Source: an uncultured Tateyamaria sp. (GTDB lineage Bacteria; Pseudomonadota; Alphaproteobacteria; Rhodobacterales; Rhodobacteraceae). From it: DNA of 64,000 nucleotides. The stretch's first letter is position 1. Each line of letters begins with the position of its first letter. Shown here piece after piece: positions 10,138 through 21,170 of the stretch. The notes below the pieces were generated by a model. That model did no database searches, had not been told where the DNA came from, and worked only from the letters and a program-made list of their open reading frames with translations. The stretch lies in assembly GCA_905480645.1 (NCBI GenBank), contig CAJQRC010000024.1:1-64000 (forward strand), in the 5' to 3' direction. The translations under genes were made by a program, and so were the position numbers.

Positions 10138-10364
10138 CCTAATGTTTTCATTTCTTTTGCTAAGCTTAATAGTCTTTACAAAGTTTTTATAACGGGAGGT
10201 AAAAGGTCTTGTCTGACAATCCATTTAATTTTTTTATCCCGTGTGAATTAATTAGATCGTTTTTAGAAACCTTGATGTGAGAAAAATGACATCGAAAGCG
10301 GTTTTTGAAGCTTCCGATGCTTATTGTGGTATTTGTCCATATAGGCAGAATTTCGATCATTACA

Positions 10365-10856
10365 TCAAAATGGGATTTCATCATCTAAATCACGAGATGC
10401 CGCAGGGCTCGGAGTATTCGCATTTCCCCCGCCAGTATCTCCACCACGGTTATCGTAGCCTACTTGTCCATCGCCACCACCGCCCATCGAGCCGGCCCCA
10501 CTCTCGCGACCGTCAAGCATAGTAAGTGTACCACCATAACCTTGCAAAACAACTTCGGTCGAGTAGCGATCTTGACCAGCTTGATCCTGCCATTTTCGAG
10601 TTTGCAACTGTCCTTCAACATATACTTTGGAACCTTTTCGCAAATATTGTTCTGCAATCCGGACAAGTCCCTCCTGAAAAATAGCAACAGAATGCCACTC
10701 TGTGCGTTCTTTCCGCTCACCAGTATTACGATCTTTCCAATTTTCGGATGTTGCAATGCTGAGATTACAAACTTTCCCACCATTTTGGAACGTGCGAACC
10801 TCAGGGTCTCTTCCAAGATTTCCGATCAAAATTACTTTATTTACAGATCCTGCCAT
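10365..10856 (-). CDS. ssb: single-stranded DNA-binding protein
   Basis: [38 protein letters not shown]; acidic tail DLDDEIPF. Confidence 0.95.
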   Translation of the reverse strand: MAGSVNKVILIGNLGRDPEVRTFQNGGKVCNLSIATSENWKDRNTGERKERTEWHSVAIFQEGLVRIAEQYLRKGSKVYVEGQLQTRKWQDQAGQDRYSTEVVLQGYGGTLTMLDGRESGAGSMGGGGDGQVGYDNRGGDTGGGNANTPSPAASRDLDDEIPF

Positions 10857-11039
10857 GTTTTTCCCTTCAGGTGTTGTTAAATGACAATGATTCTATGCCA
10901 TGTTCATTAAACCTCTTCCAACTTATACTTCTATTGAAAATGGTTAAAGCGTTTGGCACCCTTAAGGGTGGATCAAATAATAAAAAACTACTATAATTTT
11001 TTAAAGGCAGAAAGCCACTTTATATGGGCATTGGACACA

Positions 11040-11624
11040 ATGAGGAAAGTGATACCTGTAGTATTGGTTTTAAGCTGTACAGTTCAGTTAGTTGCAGCAG
11101 ATGTTTTAACCAATCGGAATCGAAACAAATTATTTAAATCTCAGACCAGTATTCTAGATAATCGCGCTGCCAAACAATACTCAAATTCGATTCGTTTGCA
11201 GCCTCCACAAGTGATCACGCCAACAAAATGGGGTGGTGCAGTGAAATTCCAAGGTAAATACAATGGCCCATTTCTAAAAATGGCACAGGATGCCGCTCGT
11301 CGTCACAGTGTGCCGGTGGATTTATTTCTACGTCTTGTCCAACAGGAGTCTGGTTGGAATTCAGAAGCAGTATCTCACAAAGGGGCGTATGGCTTGGCTC
11401 AACTGATGCCTCAAACAGCGGTTGCGCTTGGTGTTGACCCGACAGTACCTGCTGAAAACCTCGAGGGCGGCGCGCGTTATCTTAGGCAACAATATAGGGC
11501 TTTCGGCAGTTGGCGCCTCGCTTTAGCAGCATATAATGCTGGGCCAGATGCTGTGAAAAAACATAATGGTGTCCCTCCTTATGCAGAAACTCGCAATTAT
11601 GTCCGTATAATCTGGGGAAGTTGA
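11040..11624 (+). CDS. lytic transglycosylase (SLT domain)
   Basis: [58 protein letters not shown]; signal peptide from ATG at 11040 (ORF track opens at 10953). Confidence 0.9.
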   Translation: MRKVIPVVLVLSCTVQLVAADVLTNRNRNKLFKSQTSILDNRAAKQYSNSIRLQPPQVITPTKWGGAVKFQGKYNGPFLKMAQDAARRHSVPVDLFLRLVQQESGWNSEAVSHKGAYGLAQLMPQTAVALGVDPTVPAENLEGGARYLRQQYRAFGSWRLALAAYNAGPDAVKKHNGVPPYAETRNYVRIIWGS

Positions 11625-12054
11625 TTTTAAATAAAACTAAATCTTAGTAGTCTTCACGGTTACAATGATGGATTATAAAAAACTTTGTTTGAATAAAAGA
11701 GGCAATGGAACCGACTGAGCAACCCCACTTGAGTGGTCCATATTGAAAGGGGAAGGCTCTTATTCGCGTGGTTAGCTCTAAACAGTCTCGATGCCGGCTA
11801 GGTTAGCATATTATTATGAGGTTCTGACGTATTTACTGAATACTGCAGTGAGACTTAATAAAATATTAAACAGTTTTACCTCAACGTCCTTTTCTAATCG
11901 GATTTAATAATCTGTAGAAAATGAAATATAATCAGCATACTAGCTAATGTCAGCTATATGTTTTCAACTTTATTGAGGGTCAGATTGTGGACATGTACAT
12001 TCAAATACATCGTTCTGCATCGCTCGTTTATTAACCATACCCAGTTTTTTTAAG

Positions 12055-12921
12055 CTAAGATGTCTCTACCTGAACCCACTCGGCCATATTCGACCTAAAC
12101 CATGTCCGTTGCCTTTTGGCGTATTTTCGTGTGGTGATGCTTGCCGCTTCCACAGCTTCGTTGCGTGTTATTTTTCCGGTAATTACACCAATCGCTTCTG
12201 CGGCACCAATGGCCTTACAGGAAGGCAGGCTGGGATCAAATCGATTCAGCATAGCTTTGGCTTCGTCCAACCCTCCATTGTCAATAATATGATTAAAACG
12301 GTTTTCGATACGATGATTTAACCAATCTTTTGTGCTGTTTAGTACGATGCCAGTATAATCGCTTTTCCGTAGTATGGGTGGACCAGTATCCTTTTGCCAA
12401 GAAGTCAAAGAACGTCCAGTACATTTTTGAACTTCCCAAGCACGCTGAACACGTGCTCGATTAGCTAAATCTATTCGGGAAATGGTCTCGTGGTCTATTT
12501 CATTAACAAGTTTTTCCAATGATAGAGTGTTTCCAATTAATCGAATTTCAGTTGGAGTAGTGGGAATATCTGCTAATCCTTTAGTCAGGGCGTTGAAGTA
12601 AAGCCCTGTTCCACCAACTATGACGGGCTTGTTGTCTTTAATAAGTAATTTTATGCTTTTTAACCAATGCCCTGTGGAATACTCAGTATCATAGGAAATA
12701 TGGCCATACAAAAAATGAGGAGCACATTTTTCCTCTTCCATCGACGGCCGCGCTGTAATTATGCGCCAACAGTTGTATACTTGGCTTGCGTCAGCATTAA
12801 CTATTATTCTGTCTTGCGCTTCAGCTATAGCCATAGCTAGTGCAGATTTTCCCGTAGCAGTTGGCCCAGCGATTAAGACTGGACGTTCTTTGCTCAAAGA
12901 TGCGATCAGGTTTTTGATCAT
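12055..12921 (-). CDS. miaA: tRNA dimethylallyltransferase
   Basis: [54 protein letters not shown]. Confidence 0.93.
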   Translation of the reverse strand: MIKNLIASLSKERPVLIAGPTATGKSALAMAIAEAQDRIIVNADASQVYNCWRIITARPSMEEEKCAPHFLYGHISYDTEYSTGHWLKSIKLLIKDNKPVIVGGTGLYFNALTKGLADIPTTPTEIRLIGNTLSLEKLVNEIDHETISRIDLANRARVQRAWEVQKCTGRSLTSWQKDTGPPILRKSDYTGIVLNSTKDWLNHRIENRFNHIIDNGGLDEAKAMLNRFDPSLPSCKAIGAAEAIGVITGKITRNEAVEAASITTRKYAKRQRTWFRSNMAEWVQVETS

Positions 12922-12993
12922 ATGGTTCTGTCCATTGAATACTGTTTGATTTTACGACAGGTTACATTGAATTCAAAGTGCAAGGAAAATGTC

Positions 12994-13722
12994 ATGGCTG
13001 AGATGGGCTCAAAAGTATCTTTCAAGAGGGTCATGCTTAAAATATCAGGCGAAGCCTTGATGGGTGATCAAGGTTTTGGTTTACACCCGCCTACTGTAGA
13101 ACGGATAGCTCGAGAGGTACAATCTGTACATGAAATGGGCGTTGAAATTTGTATGGTTATTGGTGGGGGTAATATTTTTCGCGGGCTCCAAGGGTCTGCG
13201 CAAGGTATGGAGCGCACGACGGCTGATTACATGGGAATGCTCGCCACTGTCATGAATGCTTTGGCAATGCAGTCTGCTTTAGAAGGGCTAAACATTCATA
13301 CTCGTGTAATTTCTGCCATTACTATGAACGAAGTGGCCGAACCCTACATCAGGCGTCGGGCTGTTAGGCATCTTGAAAAAATGCGGGTGTGCATTTTTGC
13401 AGCAGGGACGGGTAATCCATATTTTACAACGGATACAGCAGCTACCCTGCGCGCTAGTGAAATGTCCTGTGAGGCAATATTTAAAGGAACTAAAGTTGAC
13501 GGAGTATATGATAGAGACCCAGCTAAGTATGACGATGCATCCCGTTATGAAACCGTAAGCTATGATGATGTATTGGCAAAGCGTTTAGGTGTTATGGATG
13601 CTAGTGCGATTGCATTGGCTCGTGATAATAATCTTCCAATCATCGTATTTTCTCTGGATGAACCTGGAGGGTTTCGTGGGATTCTTGCAGGCGATGGAAC
13701 TTACACTAGGGTCCAAGGTTAG
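12994..13722 (+). CDS. pyrH: UMP kinase
   Basis: [43 protein letters not shown]-type motif; precedes frr. Confidence 0.95.
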   Translation: MAEMGSKVSFKRVMLKISGEALMGDQGFGLHPPTVERIAREVQSVHEMGVEICMVIGGGNIFRGLQGSAQGMERTTADYMGMLATVMNALAMQSALEGLNIHTRVISAITMNEVAEPYIRRRAVRHLEKMRVCIFAAGTGNPYFTTDTAATLRASEMSCEAIFKGTKVDGVYDRDPAKYDDASRYETVSYDDVLAKRLGVMDASAIALARDNNLPIIVFSLDEPGGFRGILAGDGTYTRVQG

Positions 13723-13846
13723 ATTTTTGAGGGTAGCTTCTATTTCTTTCTAAATTTTAGATCTTAAGACCTCTAGAAATTCATATGCTCCTTGATCTAT
13801 ATGGAATAAATTAAACTCGTGTAGGTGAAAATATTTAGGAGAGTGC

Positions 13847-14410
13847 ATGTCTGACGATTTTATGCTCGATACTGATGACCTTGGGCGCCGTATGGACGGT
13901 GCAATGACTAATTTAAAAATGGAATTTGCTTCATTGCGGACCGGTCGCGCATCTGCTTCTATGCTGGAGCCGGTAATGGTGGACGCTTACGGCGCAACAA
14001 CTCCTATCAACCAAGTTGGTACTGTAAATGTTCCTGAGCCAAGAATGGTAACCATTAATGTTTGGGATAAGGGGCTTGTTGATAAAGTTGAAAAAGCAAT
14101 CCGGAATAGTGGTTTGGGAATAAATCCGCAAATGAATGGAACTCTTATTATGCTTCCCATTCCTGAACTTAATGAAGAACGTCGTCGTGAATTGACTAAA
14201 GTAGCTGCCGGTTATGGGGAGAATGCTCGAGTTAGTATCCGTAATGTGCGGCGGGATGGTATGGATCAGATCAAGAAAGCTAAGGCCAATGGCATGTCTG
14301 AGGATGATCAGAAACTTTGGGAAGAAGAAGTGCAGGATATGACTGACACAGCAATCAAAGCTATTGATGCTCAATTGGAACAAAAACAGTTTGAAATCAT
14401 GCAGGTCTAG
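13847..14410 (+). CDS. frr: ribosome recycling factor
   Basis: [33 protein letters not shown]; pyrH-frr-uppS order. Confidence 0.95.
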   Translation: MSDDFMLDTDDLGRRMDGAMTNLKMEFASLRTGRASASMLEPVMVDAYGATTPINQVGTVNVPEPRMVTINVWDKGLVDKVEKAIRNSGLGINPQMNGTLIMLPIPELNEERRRELTKVAAGYGENARVSIRNVRRDGMDQIKKAKANGMSEDDQKLWEEEVQDMTDTAIKAIDAQLEQKQFEIMQV

Positions 14411-14502
14411 CTCATTAATTCACAATTAATACGGCGAATTGTAAGAAAAATATTTTCTAGTCATTAATTGACTGGCACTAATAGAGCCGCAAGGATAATA
14501 AA

Positions 14503-15219
14503 ATTACTAAATTTAAGAATAAGGGTCCACGCCATGTTGCCATTATTATGGATGGCAATGGACGGTGGGCGTCGCAGCGTGGGCGCCCGCGGCTATTTGG
14601 TCATCATGCTGGTGGTAAGCGCGTTCGTGAGGTTATCGAAGCCTGTCCTGATGCTGGTGTTGAATATCTTACTATTTTTGCCTTCTCCACGGAAAATTGG
14701 AAGCGCACTCAGGTTGAGGTCGCTGGCCTAATGAGCCTTTTCCGTCGGTATATATTGAAAGAGGCGCGAGAGGTCCATAATTTTGGAGCGCGAGTTCGAT
14801 TTATTGGTGATAGGGTTCAACTGGATAGAAAGCTGGTTGCATTAATGGATGAATTGGAAACATTGACTGAAAATAATACTCGCGTCCATTTAACAGTTGC
14901 CCTGAATTATGGAGGGCGCGACGAGGTTGCTCGAGCGACAAAACGTCTTGCGGAAGATGTAGCAGCAGGTAAGCTGAAACCCGATGAAGTAACTGAGGAA
15001 ACACTGCCAAATTATTTAGATACTTGTGTTTTACCCGATCCTGATCTTGTTATCCGAACTAGCGGTGAGGCTCGTATATCAAACTTTTTACTCTGGCAGT
15101 CAGCTTACGCTGAATATGAGTTTATTGATACTTTGTGGCCAGATTTTAAACGGGATGAATTTATCCGTCTTTGCCAAAGTTATGGAAACCGTGATCGGCG
15201 TTACGGTGGGTTAAAATAA
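14503..15219 (+). CDS. uppS: isoprenyl (undecaprenyl) diphosphate synthase, apparent ATT start
   Basis: ..KFKNKGPRHVAIIMDGNGRWASQRGRPRLFGHHAGGKRVREV; conserved coding extends upstream of the first in-frame ATG (14548); only near-cognate start before the in-frame stops is ATT 14503, preceded by AAGGA (14491-14495). Confidence 0.85.
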   Translation: MTKFKNKGPRHVAIIMDGNGRWASQRGRPRLFGHHAGGKRVREVIEACPDAGVEYLTIFAFSTENWKRTQVEVAGLMSLFRRYILKEAREVHNFGARVRFIGDRVQLDRKLVALMDELETLTENNTRVHLTVALNYGGRDEVARATKRLAEDVAAGKLKPDEVTEETLPNYLDTCVLPDPDLVIRTSGEARISNFLLWQSAYAEYEFIDTLWPDFKRDEFIRLCQSYGNRDRRYGGLK

Positions 15220-16010
15220 TGCTTAAACCTGAAAAATTGCCTGACCTGGCTAGCCGTTCTGCGTCAGCGTTAGCAATGATATTTTTGGGATTCTGGGGTA
15301 TTTGGATTGGTGGTTTTGTATTTCAAATCTTAGTATCAATAGTCTGCGGCGTGATGATTTGGGAGCTAGTAGTGATGTTAGTACCGTCAAAAAAGTCACT
15401 TGCCCTGCAGCTGGGTAGCGTGACTGGAGCGTCATTATTACTATCATTGTATTTTCCAAACGAATTCATTTTACCATTGTTGACTGCGTCCTTTTTGGTG
15501 GGAATTTCTCAGCTCTCGAGAAACCGGATAATTTACCTATTATTTTCAATCATGATAGTAATATCTGGATTTGCTATATTATTTTTACGTAATGACTTTG
15601 GATTAATTTGGGTGGTATGGCTAGTAACTGTTGTAGTAGTGACTGATATTTCAGGTTATTTCGCAGGACGTCTAATAGGGGGGCCAAAATTTTGGCCACA
15701 AGTAAGTCCCAAGAAAACTTGGTCAGGTACAATCGCAGGCTGGTTAGGAGCAGGGTTTGTTGGAGCACTATTCATGGTAAACTTGGATTTTGGCCCAAAG
15801 ATTATTGGCATTTCAGTAGCTGTATCGATGGCTAGTCAGTTGGGCGACATAGCAGAAAGTGCTTTAAAGCGGAAGATGTTGGTTAAAGACAGTTCTAATC
15901 TTATCCCCGGTCACGGTGGTGTTTTAGATCGCTTTGATGGCATGCTGGGCGCGTTAATTTTCTTATTTACTCTTTGGCTACCATATGGCGCTGCTGGAGA
16001 CTTTTTTTGA
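15219..16010 (+). CDS. cdsA: phosphatidate cytidylyltransferase
   Basis: Multi-TM; DISGYFAGRLIGGPKFWPQVSPKKTWSGTIAGWLGA..QLGDIAESALKRKMLVKDSSNLIPGHGGVLDRFDG. Confidence 0.94.
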   Translation: MLKPEKLPDLASRSASALAMIFLGFWGIWIGGFVFQILVSIVCGVMIWELVVMLVPSKKSLALQLGSVTGASLLLSLYFPNEFILPLLTASFLVGISQLSRNRIIYLLFSIMIVISGFAILFLRNDFGLIWVVWLVTVVVVTDISGYFAGRLIGGPKFWPQVSPKKTWSGTIAGWLGAGFVGALFMVNLDFGPKIIGISVAVSMASQLGDIAESALKRKMLVKDSSNLIPGHGGVLDRFDGMLGALIFLFTLWLPYGAAGDFF

Positions 16011-17176
16011 AACGTCGTGTTTCTATTTTTGGATCAACTGGTTCCATTGGACAAAATACGGTTGATCTTATCAATCGAAATCCTGATGATTACGACGTCA
16101 TTGCTCTTACTGGTGCTTCTAATATTCAGCAACTTGCTCGTGATGCAATACGTCTTTGCGCCGATGTAGCTATAACTGCCGATGTATCACGGTTAGATGA
16201 TCTACGTACAGCCCTTGATGGTTCTGGTATTGATTCTGAGGCTGGCTCAAGCGCTATTAATGAAGCAGGACATCGGCCTACAGATTGGGTTATGTCTGCA
16301 ATAGTTGGCGCAGCAGGTTTAACCCCCGGCCTCCATGCCCTGCAGCAGGGTGCGACGGTTGCATTAGCAAACAAAGAATCGCTGGTATGTGCTGGAGAGT
16401 TGATATTGCAAACAGCCAAGCAAAATGGCGCACAGTTGTTACCTGTTGATAGTGAGCATTCTGGAGTGTTTCAAGCCTTAGCTGGTGAAGATATAAGCAC
16501 GGTCGACCGAATTATTATAACTGCATCTGGCGGAGCTTTTAGAGACTGGCCTTTAGAAAAACTTGCGCACGCAACTCTTGCACAAGCTTCATCTCATCCA
16601 AATTGGGATATGGGACAGCGGATAACAATAGACTCTGCATCTATGTTTAATAAGGCGATGGAAATTATTGAAACTAAAGAATATTTTGGGATTAGCGCTA
16701 ATAAAATAGAAGTGCTTGTGCATCCAGAATCATTAATCCATGCTCTTGTTGGTTTTAATGATGGTGCTCTGATAGCTCACGTTGGTCCAACAGATATGCG
16801 GCATGCAATAGGGTATGCTTTGCACTGGCCTAAACGACAGCCCCTTCCAGTGGAGCGTTTAGACTTCGCTCGAATTGGGACTTTTTCCTTTCGCGCACCT
16901 GACGAGAAACGTTGGCCTGCGTTGCGCTTGGCACGTGAGGTTATGGAGCGTGGTGGATTGGCAGGCACTGTATTTAATGCAGCCAAAGAGGTTGCTTTGA
17001 ACGGCTTTGTCTCTGGAGATATATCTTTTATAAATATGGCAGAAATTGTTGATAAAGTGCTTAATTCAGTAGCAGTTGATCATATTGACGCTCCAATGAC
17101 CCTTGATAACATTATGTATGTAGACCAAATAAGTCGAAATGCAGCTATTAACGAAATAAAACAAAGAGCAGGATAA
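16007..17176 (+). CDS. dxr: 1-deoxy-D-xylulose-5-phosphate reductoisomerase (TTG start overlapping cdsA stop)
   Basis: VSIFGSTGSIGQNTVDLI, LANKESLVCAGEL, PVDSEHSGVFQAL. Confidence 0.95.
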   Translation: MKRRVSIFGSTGSIGQNTVDLINRNPDDYDVIALTGASNIQQLARDAIRLCADVAITADVSRLDDLRTALDGSGIDSEAGSSAINEAGHRPTDWVMSAIVGAAGLTPGLHALQQGATVALANKESLVCAGELILQTAKQNGAQLLPVDSEHSGVFQALAGEDISTVDRIIITASGGAFRDWPLEKLAHATLAQASSHPNWDMGQRITIDSASMFNKAMEIIETKEYFGISANKIEVLVHPESLIHALVGFNDGALIAHVGPTDMRHAIGYALHWPKRQPLPVERLDFARIGTFSFRAPDEKRWPALRLAREVMERGGLAGTVFNAAKEVALNGFVSGDISFINMAEIVDKVLNSVAVDHIDAPMTLDNIMYVDQISRNAAINEIKQRAG

Positions 17177-17179
17177 ATT

Positions 17180-18529
17180 TTGGATATTTTAACCAGCATG
17201 CCTGCCTTTGGTGGCATTGTGTGGACTATTTTTTTCTTCGTCATAGCGCTCAGTGTTATTGTTGCTATCCATGAGTACGGTCATTACATCGTTGGGCGTT
17301 GGTCTGGTATTCATGCGGACGTGTTTTCGATAGGTTTTGGCCCAGTTTTATACCGTAGAAAAGACAAGCGCGGCACTTACTGGCAAATTGCAGCTCTTCC
17401 CTTTGGTGGTTTTGTTAAATTCGCTGGTGACGCTGACGCTTCCTCTGGAAAAGATGTAGACGCTATGGCTGCCGCTGCGAAAGATCCAGTAATGTTGCGA
17501 CAAACAATGCATGGCGCACCTTTGTGGGCTCGGACAGTAACTGTAGCAGCAGGCCCTATTTTTAATTTTGTATTTTCAGTTATAATTTTTACTCTTTTTG
17601 GATATTCTAATGGTACTCCTCGTGATCCGCTTACCGTGGGCAATTTACCAGCACTGCCTACAGAGTTTCAAGAATTACAGGAAGGCGACTTGATAATTTC
17701 AATTAACGGTATTTTGCTTCCAAAAATTGGCAATACTTTTGATGATAATTTTATAAATAAATTGCCAAAAAAACCAGTTCTTGATTACACCGTTAACCGT
17801 AACGGTACTGAGGTAATAGCCAGAGGGCCTTATTTACGGCCTGCGTTAATTGGTGCTGTAAGCCCAAAAAGTGCCGCCTTAGCAGCTGGCCTTTTGCCGG
17901 GTGATGTGGTCGTGGCTGTGAATGACGAATCTGTTTTTTCTTTTACACAACTAGTATCTGCTGTGGAGGGTTCTGACGGCAGAAGCCTAGACCTGTTGGT
18001 ATGGCGTGATGGCCTTTTGACAGAGAAAACTCTTACTCCAAGAAAAGTTGACGAGCCTCAATCGGAAGGTGGTTTTACATCACAATGGCGAATTGGTGTC
18101 GCTAGTGCTAATGCTTTTGAGGCAGCTACTGAAGCTCCCGATTTGTCAATGGCAATAACAGATGGTGTTATTCAGACTTGGTCAATAATTAGTGGTTCTA
18201 TTTCAGGTCTGGGGCATATGATTACGGGTGCTATAAGCACTTGTAATTTGTCTGGTCCAGTCGGTATTGCTCAAGTATCCGGCACCATGGCTAGCCAAGG
18301 TGCCCAAAGCTTCGTTTGGTTTATTGCGGTACTTTCTACCGCCGTAGGGCTAATGAATCTTTTTCCGATCCCCGCACTAGACGGAGGACATCTAGTTTTT
18401 TACGCCTATGAAGGTGTTACAGGTAGGCCGCCTAGTGATCGTGCGCTGCGCGTATTGATGGGTTTTGGCTTCGTTTTTATTATTTCTTTGATGGTTTTTG
18501 CGTTGGGCAATGATCTTTTTTGCCCTTAG
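17180..18529 (+). CDS. rseP: RIP metalloprotease RseP (TTG start)
   Basis: VAIHEYGHYIVGRWSGI (HExxH), PDZ region, LMNLFPIPALDGGHLVFYAYE. Confidence 0.93.
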   Translation: MDILTSMPAFGGIVWTIFFFVIALSVIVAIHEYGHYIVGRWSGIHADVFSIGFGPVLYRRKDKRGTYWQIAALPFGGFVKFAGDADASSGKDVDAMAAAAKDPVMLRQTMHGAPLWARTVTVAAGPIFNFVFSVIIFTLFGYSNGTPRDPLTVGNLPALPTEFQELQEGDLIISINGILLPKIGNTFDDNFINKLPKKPVLDYTVNRNGTEVIARGPYLRPALIGAVSPKSAALAAGLLPGDVVVAVNDESVFSFTQLVSAVEGSDGRSLDLLVWRDGLLTEKTLTPRKVDEPQSEGGFTSQWRIGVASANAFEAATEAPDLSMAITDGVIQTWSIISGSISGLGHMITGAISTCNLSGPVGIAQVSGTMASQGAQSFVWFIAVLSTAVGLMNLFPIPALDGGHLVFYAYEGVTGRPPSDRALRVLMGFGFVFIISLMVFALGNDLFCP

Positions 18530-18573
18530 GCATAAAAATATTACTGTTACATTGCCTCGAAATCGGTCACATA

Positions 18574-18613
18574 AATTGTAATTGTAATTTTAATTGTAAT
18601 TGCCAAATTGGCA
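18574..18613. promoter_or_regulatory. TTGTAA-type short repeats plus TGCCAA-A-TTGGCA inverted repeat upstream of bamA
   Basis: AATTGTAATTGTAATTTTAATTGTAATTGCCAAATTGGCA in the rseP-bamA intergenic region. Confidence 0.3.
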
Positions 18614-18793
18614 CCCTCAGTTATTTGATATTTTCTATCTTTGTTTATGTAATTAATTTCTGTTTTTTATCTACTTACGTATATTTTTTGTGCAGATAAC
18701 CAAAATAAAAAAGGCTGTTTTTCCAACGGAATTGCTGTTTGTGGTTTTGACAACCTACTACAATCCAGTTACTTAATTACTTTGTAAGTTGCT

Positions 18794-21166
18794 TTGCATC
18801 TTTGCAATATCATTATGGGATTAGGGATTAAAGGCGTGGGTCGTAAAAAAGATTTTAAACACCATAACGCAATATGGGCAGTTTTTATTTTTATAATAAT
18901 TTCAGTGACTAGTGGCGCATATGTGTCGCCCGCAATAGCCCAAGATTACACCTTTAGTAGAATAGTAGTGCAGGGCAATACACGCGTCGGTGATGCAGCT
19001 GTAGTGACGAGGGCGGGAATTGGGCAAGGTGAGACTGTAACTGCTGGACAAGTTAATGACGCTTTGCAAAATCTCCAGAATAGTGGTTTGTTCGAAACTG
19101 TATCGGTTGTGCCACAAGGATCGACACTTTTGATAAGTGTGGTTGAACGTGCAACTCTTAATAGAGTGGTCTTTGAAGGCAACAAACGATTGAAAGATGA
19201 TGAACTGCGTGAAGTCGTTGAAAGTAAGGAGAGACGTGCCTTTAGCGCTTCACAAGCGGAGAGTGACGCCAGCGCTATAGCGGAGGCTTACTCAGTACAA
19301 GGTAGAATTGCCGCTCGAGTAACACCGCGGATTATTCGTCGTTCTGACAACCGGGTGGATCTTATATTTGAGATTTTTGAAGGTGATGTTGTCGAAATAG
19401 AAAGACTTAGCTTTCTTGGTAACCGTGTATTTTCAGACAGGCGTTTACGTCGCGTGTTACAAACAAAACAAGCTGGCATTTTCAGGGCTCTTATTAAAAG
19501 TGATACGCTGATAGCGGAACGCGTTGATTTTGATAAGCAGCTATTGCAAGATTTTTATTTTTCACGTGGTTATGTTGATTTTAGAATTGTTAGTACCAAT
19601 GCTCAGTTGACAAAAGAACGAGACGGTTTTTTTCTCGTTTTTAAAGTTCAAGAAGGTCAACAGTTCAATTTTGGGAATATTTCCGTGGTGTCTGACATAC
19701 CAGGGCTTGATCTTGGTGTTTACCGCAAGTCCATTAAAATTAAACCGGGTGTGGTATACTCTCCTACGCTAGTTGAAAACGAAATCTCCCGATTAGAAAA
19801 ACAAGGACAGTCTGATGGGGTGGATTTCTTGCGTGTTGAACCTCGCATAACTAGAAATGACAGAGATTTATCTCTGAACGTCCAGTTTGTACTTAGTCGT
19901 GGCCCCCGAGTTTTCGTTGAAAGAATAGATATTGAGGGTAATACGACCACATTGGATCGTGTGATCCGGCAACAATTTAAAATTGCAGAAGGCGATCCGT
20001 TCAATCCACGTGAGATCCGAGATGCGGCGGAACGTATTCGAGCATTAAATTTTTTTGAAAATACTGACGTTAATGCTCGAGAAGGTTCGAGCCCAGATCA
20101 GGTGATTGTTGATGTGGATGTTGAAGAAGCCCCGACGGGATCGCTCAATTTTGGCGGATCATACGGGGTAAATGATGGATTTGGGTTAGCTATTGGATTT
20201 ACAGAACGTAATTTCCTTGGTCGGGGGCAAACCGTTAGTCTTTCATTGTCAACAGCGCAGGATGCAGCGCAATATGGCGTCAGTTTTCTTGAGCCAGCGT
20301 TTCTAGGCAGAGATGTGGCGTTTGGATTTACACTACAATATAATGAGTCGGACAGTAGTTTTTCTAATTTTGATGGAGAATCTCTTCTTTTCAGCCCGTC
20401 TTTATCTTTTCCCGTAAGTGAAAAAGGACGGGTAAAATTAGTTTATTCACTGCGACGAAACGAGATGCAGGGGCGTTCGCCACCCGATAACGGCGCTGTT
20501 GTTCAAAACGAAATAGACGCTGGCCGCGAAATTGTATCTAGCTTAGGTTATGCATATTCTTATGATACTCGCAAAACAGGTCTTGATCCCACTGCAGGTG
20601 TTTATTTTGAATTTGGTCAAGACTTTGCGGGACTTGGTGGAGATGCTGAGTTTATACGAAGTAAGACTAAAATTGTCGGTGAACGTCGAATCCTGAGTGA
20701 AGAGGTTACACTTCGTGCTACTTTTGAAGGTGGACTGCTTAACTGGAGAGGTGGGACTAACCGTTCTATTAATAGGTTCCAAGTTGGTCCGAGAATATTT
20801 AGGGGGTTTGAGCCATTTGGTATCGGACCACGTGATTTTTCCGCACCAGATGATGCCGATCCACTAGGTGGAAACATGTACTGGGTTGCAAGATTAGAAA
20901 CTGAGTTTCCTATCGGATTGCCCGACGAATGGGGTATAGGTGCCGCTATATTTTATGATGCAGGTAATGTGTGGGACTTAGATGACGTAGATCTTGCAGG
21001 TGGAGATATTAAGGGGCAGTCTGGTTCAATCCGTCATGTGGTTGGAGCCTCAATTCTTTGGGACTCAGTTATTGGCCCACTACGCTTTAATTTCACCAAG
21101 GCTCTTAAAAAAGAGAGCTATGATGAAGAGCAATCCTTTGACTTTGCAATACAATCTAACTTTTAA
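18794..21166 (+). CDS. bamA: outer membrane protein assembly factor BamA
   Basis: POTRA repeats (VVQGNTRVGDAAV, VVFEGNKRLKDDELR, IDIEGNTTTLDRVIRQQF), C-terminal beta-barrel; after rseP. Confidence 0.94.
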   Translation: MHLCNIIMGLGIKGVGRKKDFKHHNAIWAVFIFIIISVTSGAYVSPAIAQDYTFSRIVVQGNTRVGDAAVVTRAGIGQGETVTAGQVNDALQNLQNSGLFETVSVVPQGSTLLISVVERATLNRVVFEGNKRLKDDELREVVESKERRAFSASQAESDASAIAEAYSVQGRIAARVTPRIIRRSDNRVDLIFEIFEGDVVEIERLSFLGNRVFSDRRLRRVLQTKQAGIFRALIKSDTLIAERVDFDKQLLQDFYFSRGYVDFRIVSTNAQLTKERDGFFLVFKVQEGQQFNFGNISVVSDIPGLDLGVYRKSIKIKPGVVYSPTLVENEISRLEKQGQSDGVDFLRVEPRITRNDRDLSLNVQFVLSRGPRVFVERIDIEGNTTTLDRVIRQQFKIAEGDPFNPREIRDAAERIRALNFFENTDVNAREGSSPDQVIVDVDVEEAPTGSLNFGGSYGVNDGFGLAIGFTERNFLGRGQTVSLSLSTAQDAAQYGVSFLEPAFLGRDVAFGFTLQYNESDSSFSNFDGESLLFSPSLSFPVSEKGRVKLVYSLRRNEMQGRSPPDNGAVVQNEIDAGREIVSSLGYAYSYDTRKTGLDPTAGVYFEFGQDFAGLGGDAEFIRSKTKIVGERRILSEEVTLRATFEGGLLNWRGGTNRSINRFQVGPRIFRGFEPFGIGPRDFSAPDDADPLGGNMYWVARLETEFPIGLPDEWGIGAAIFYDAGNVWDLDDVDLAGGDIKGQSGSIRHVVGASILWDSVIGPLRFNFTKALKKESYDEEQSFDFAIQSNF

Positions 21167-21170
21167 TCTA

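Noticed and set aside
10277-10884. ORFs 10277..10522, 10464..10880, 10460..10816 and 10702..10884
   Set aside because: All overlap ssb out of frame or antisense; their composition mirrors ssb codons.
14468-14731. ORF 14468..14731 as a separate gene upstream of/within uppS
   Set aside because: Out-of-frame reading of the uppS region; the conserved UppS protein is in the other frame.
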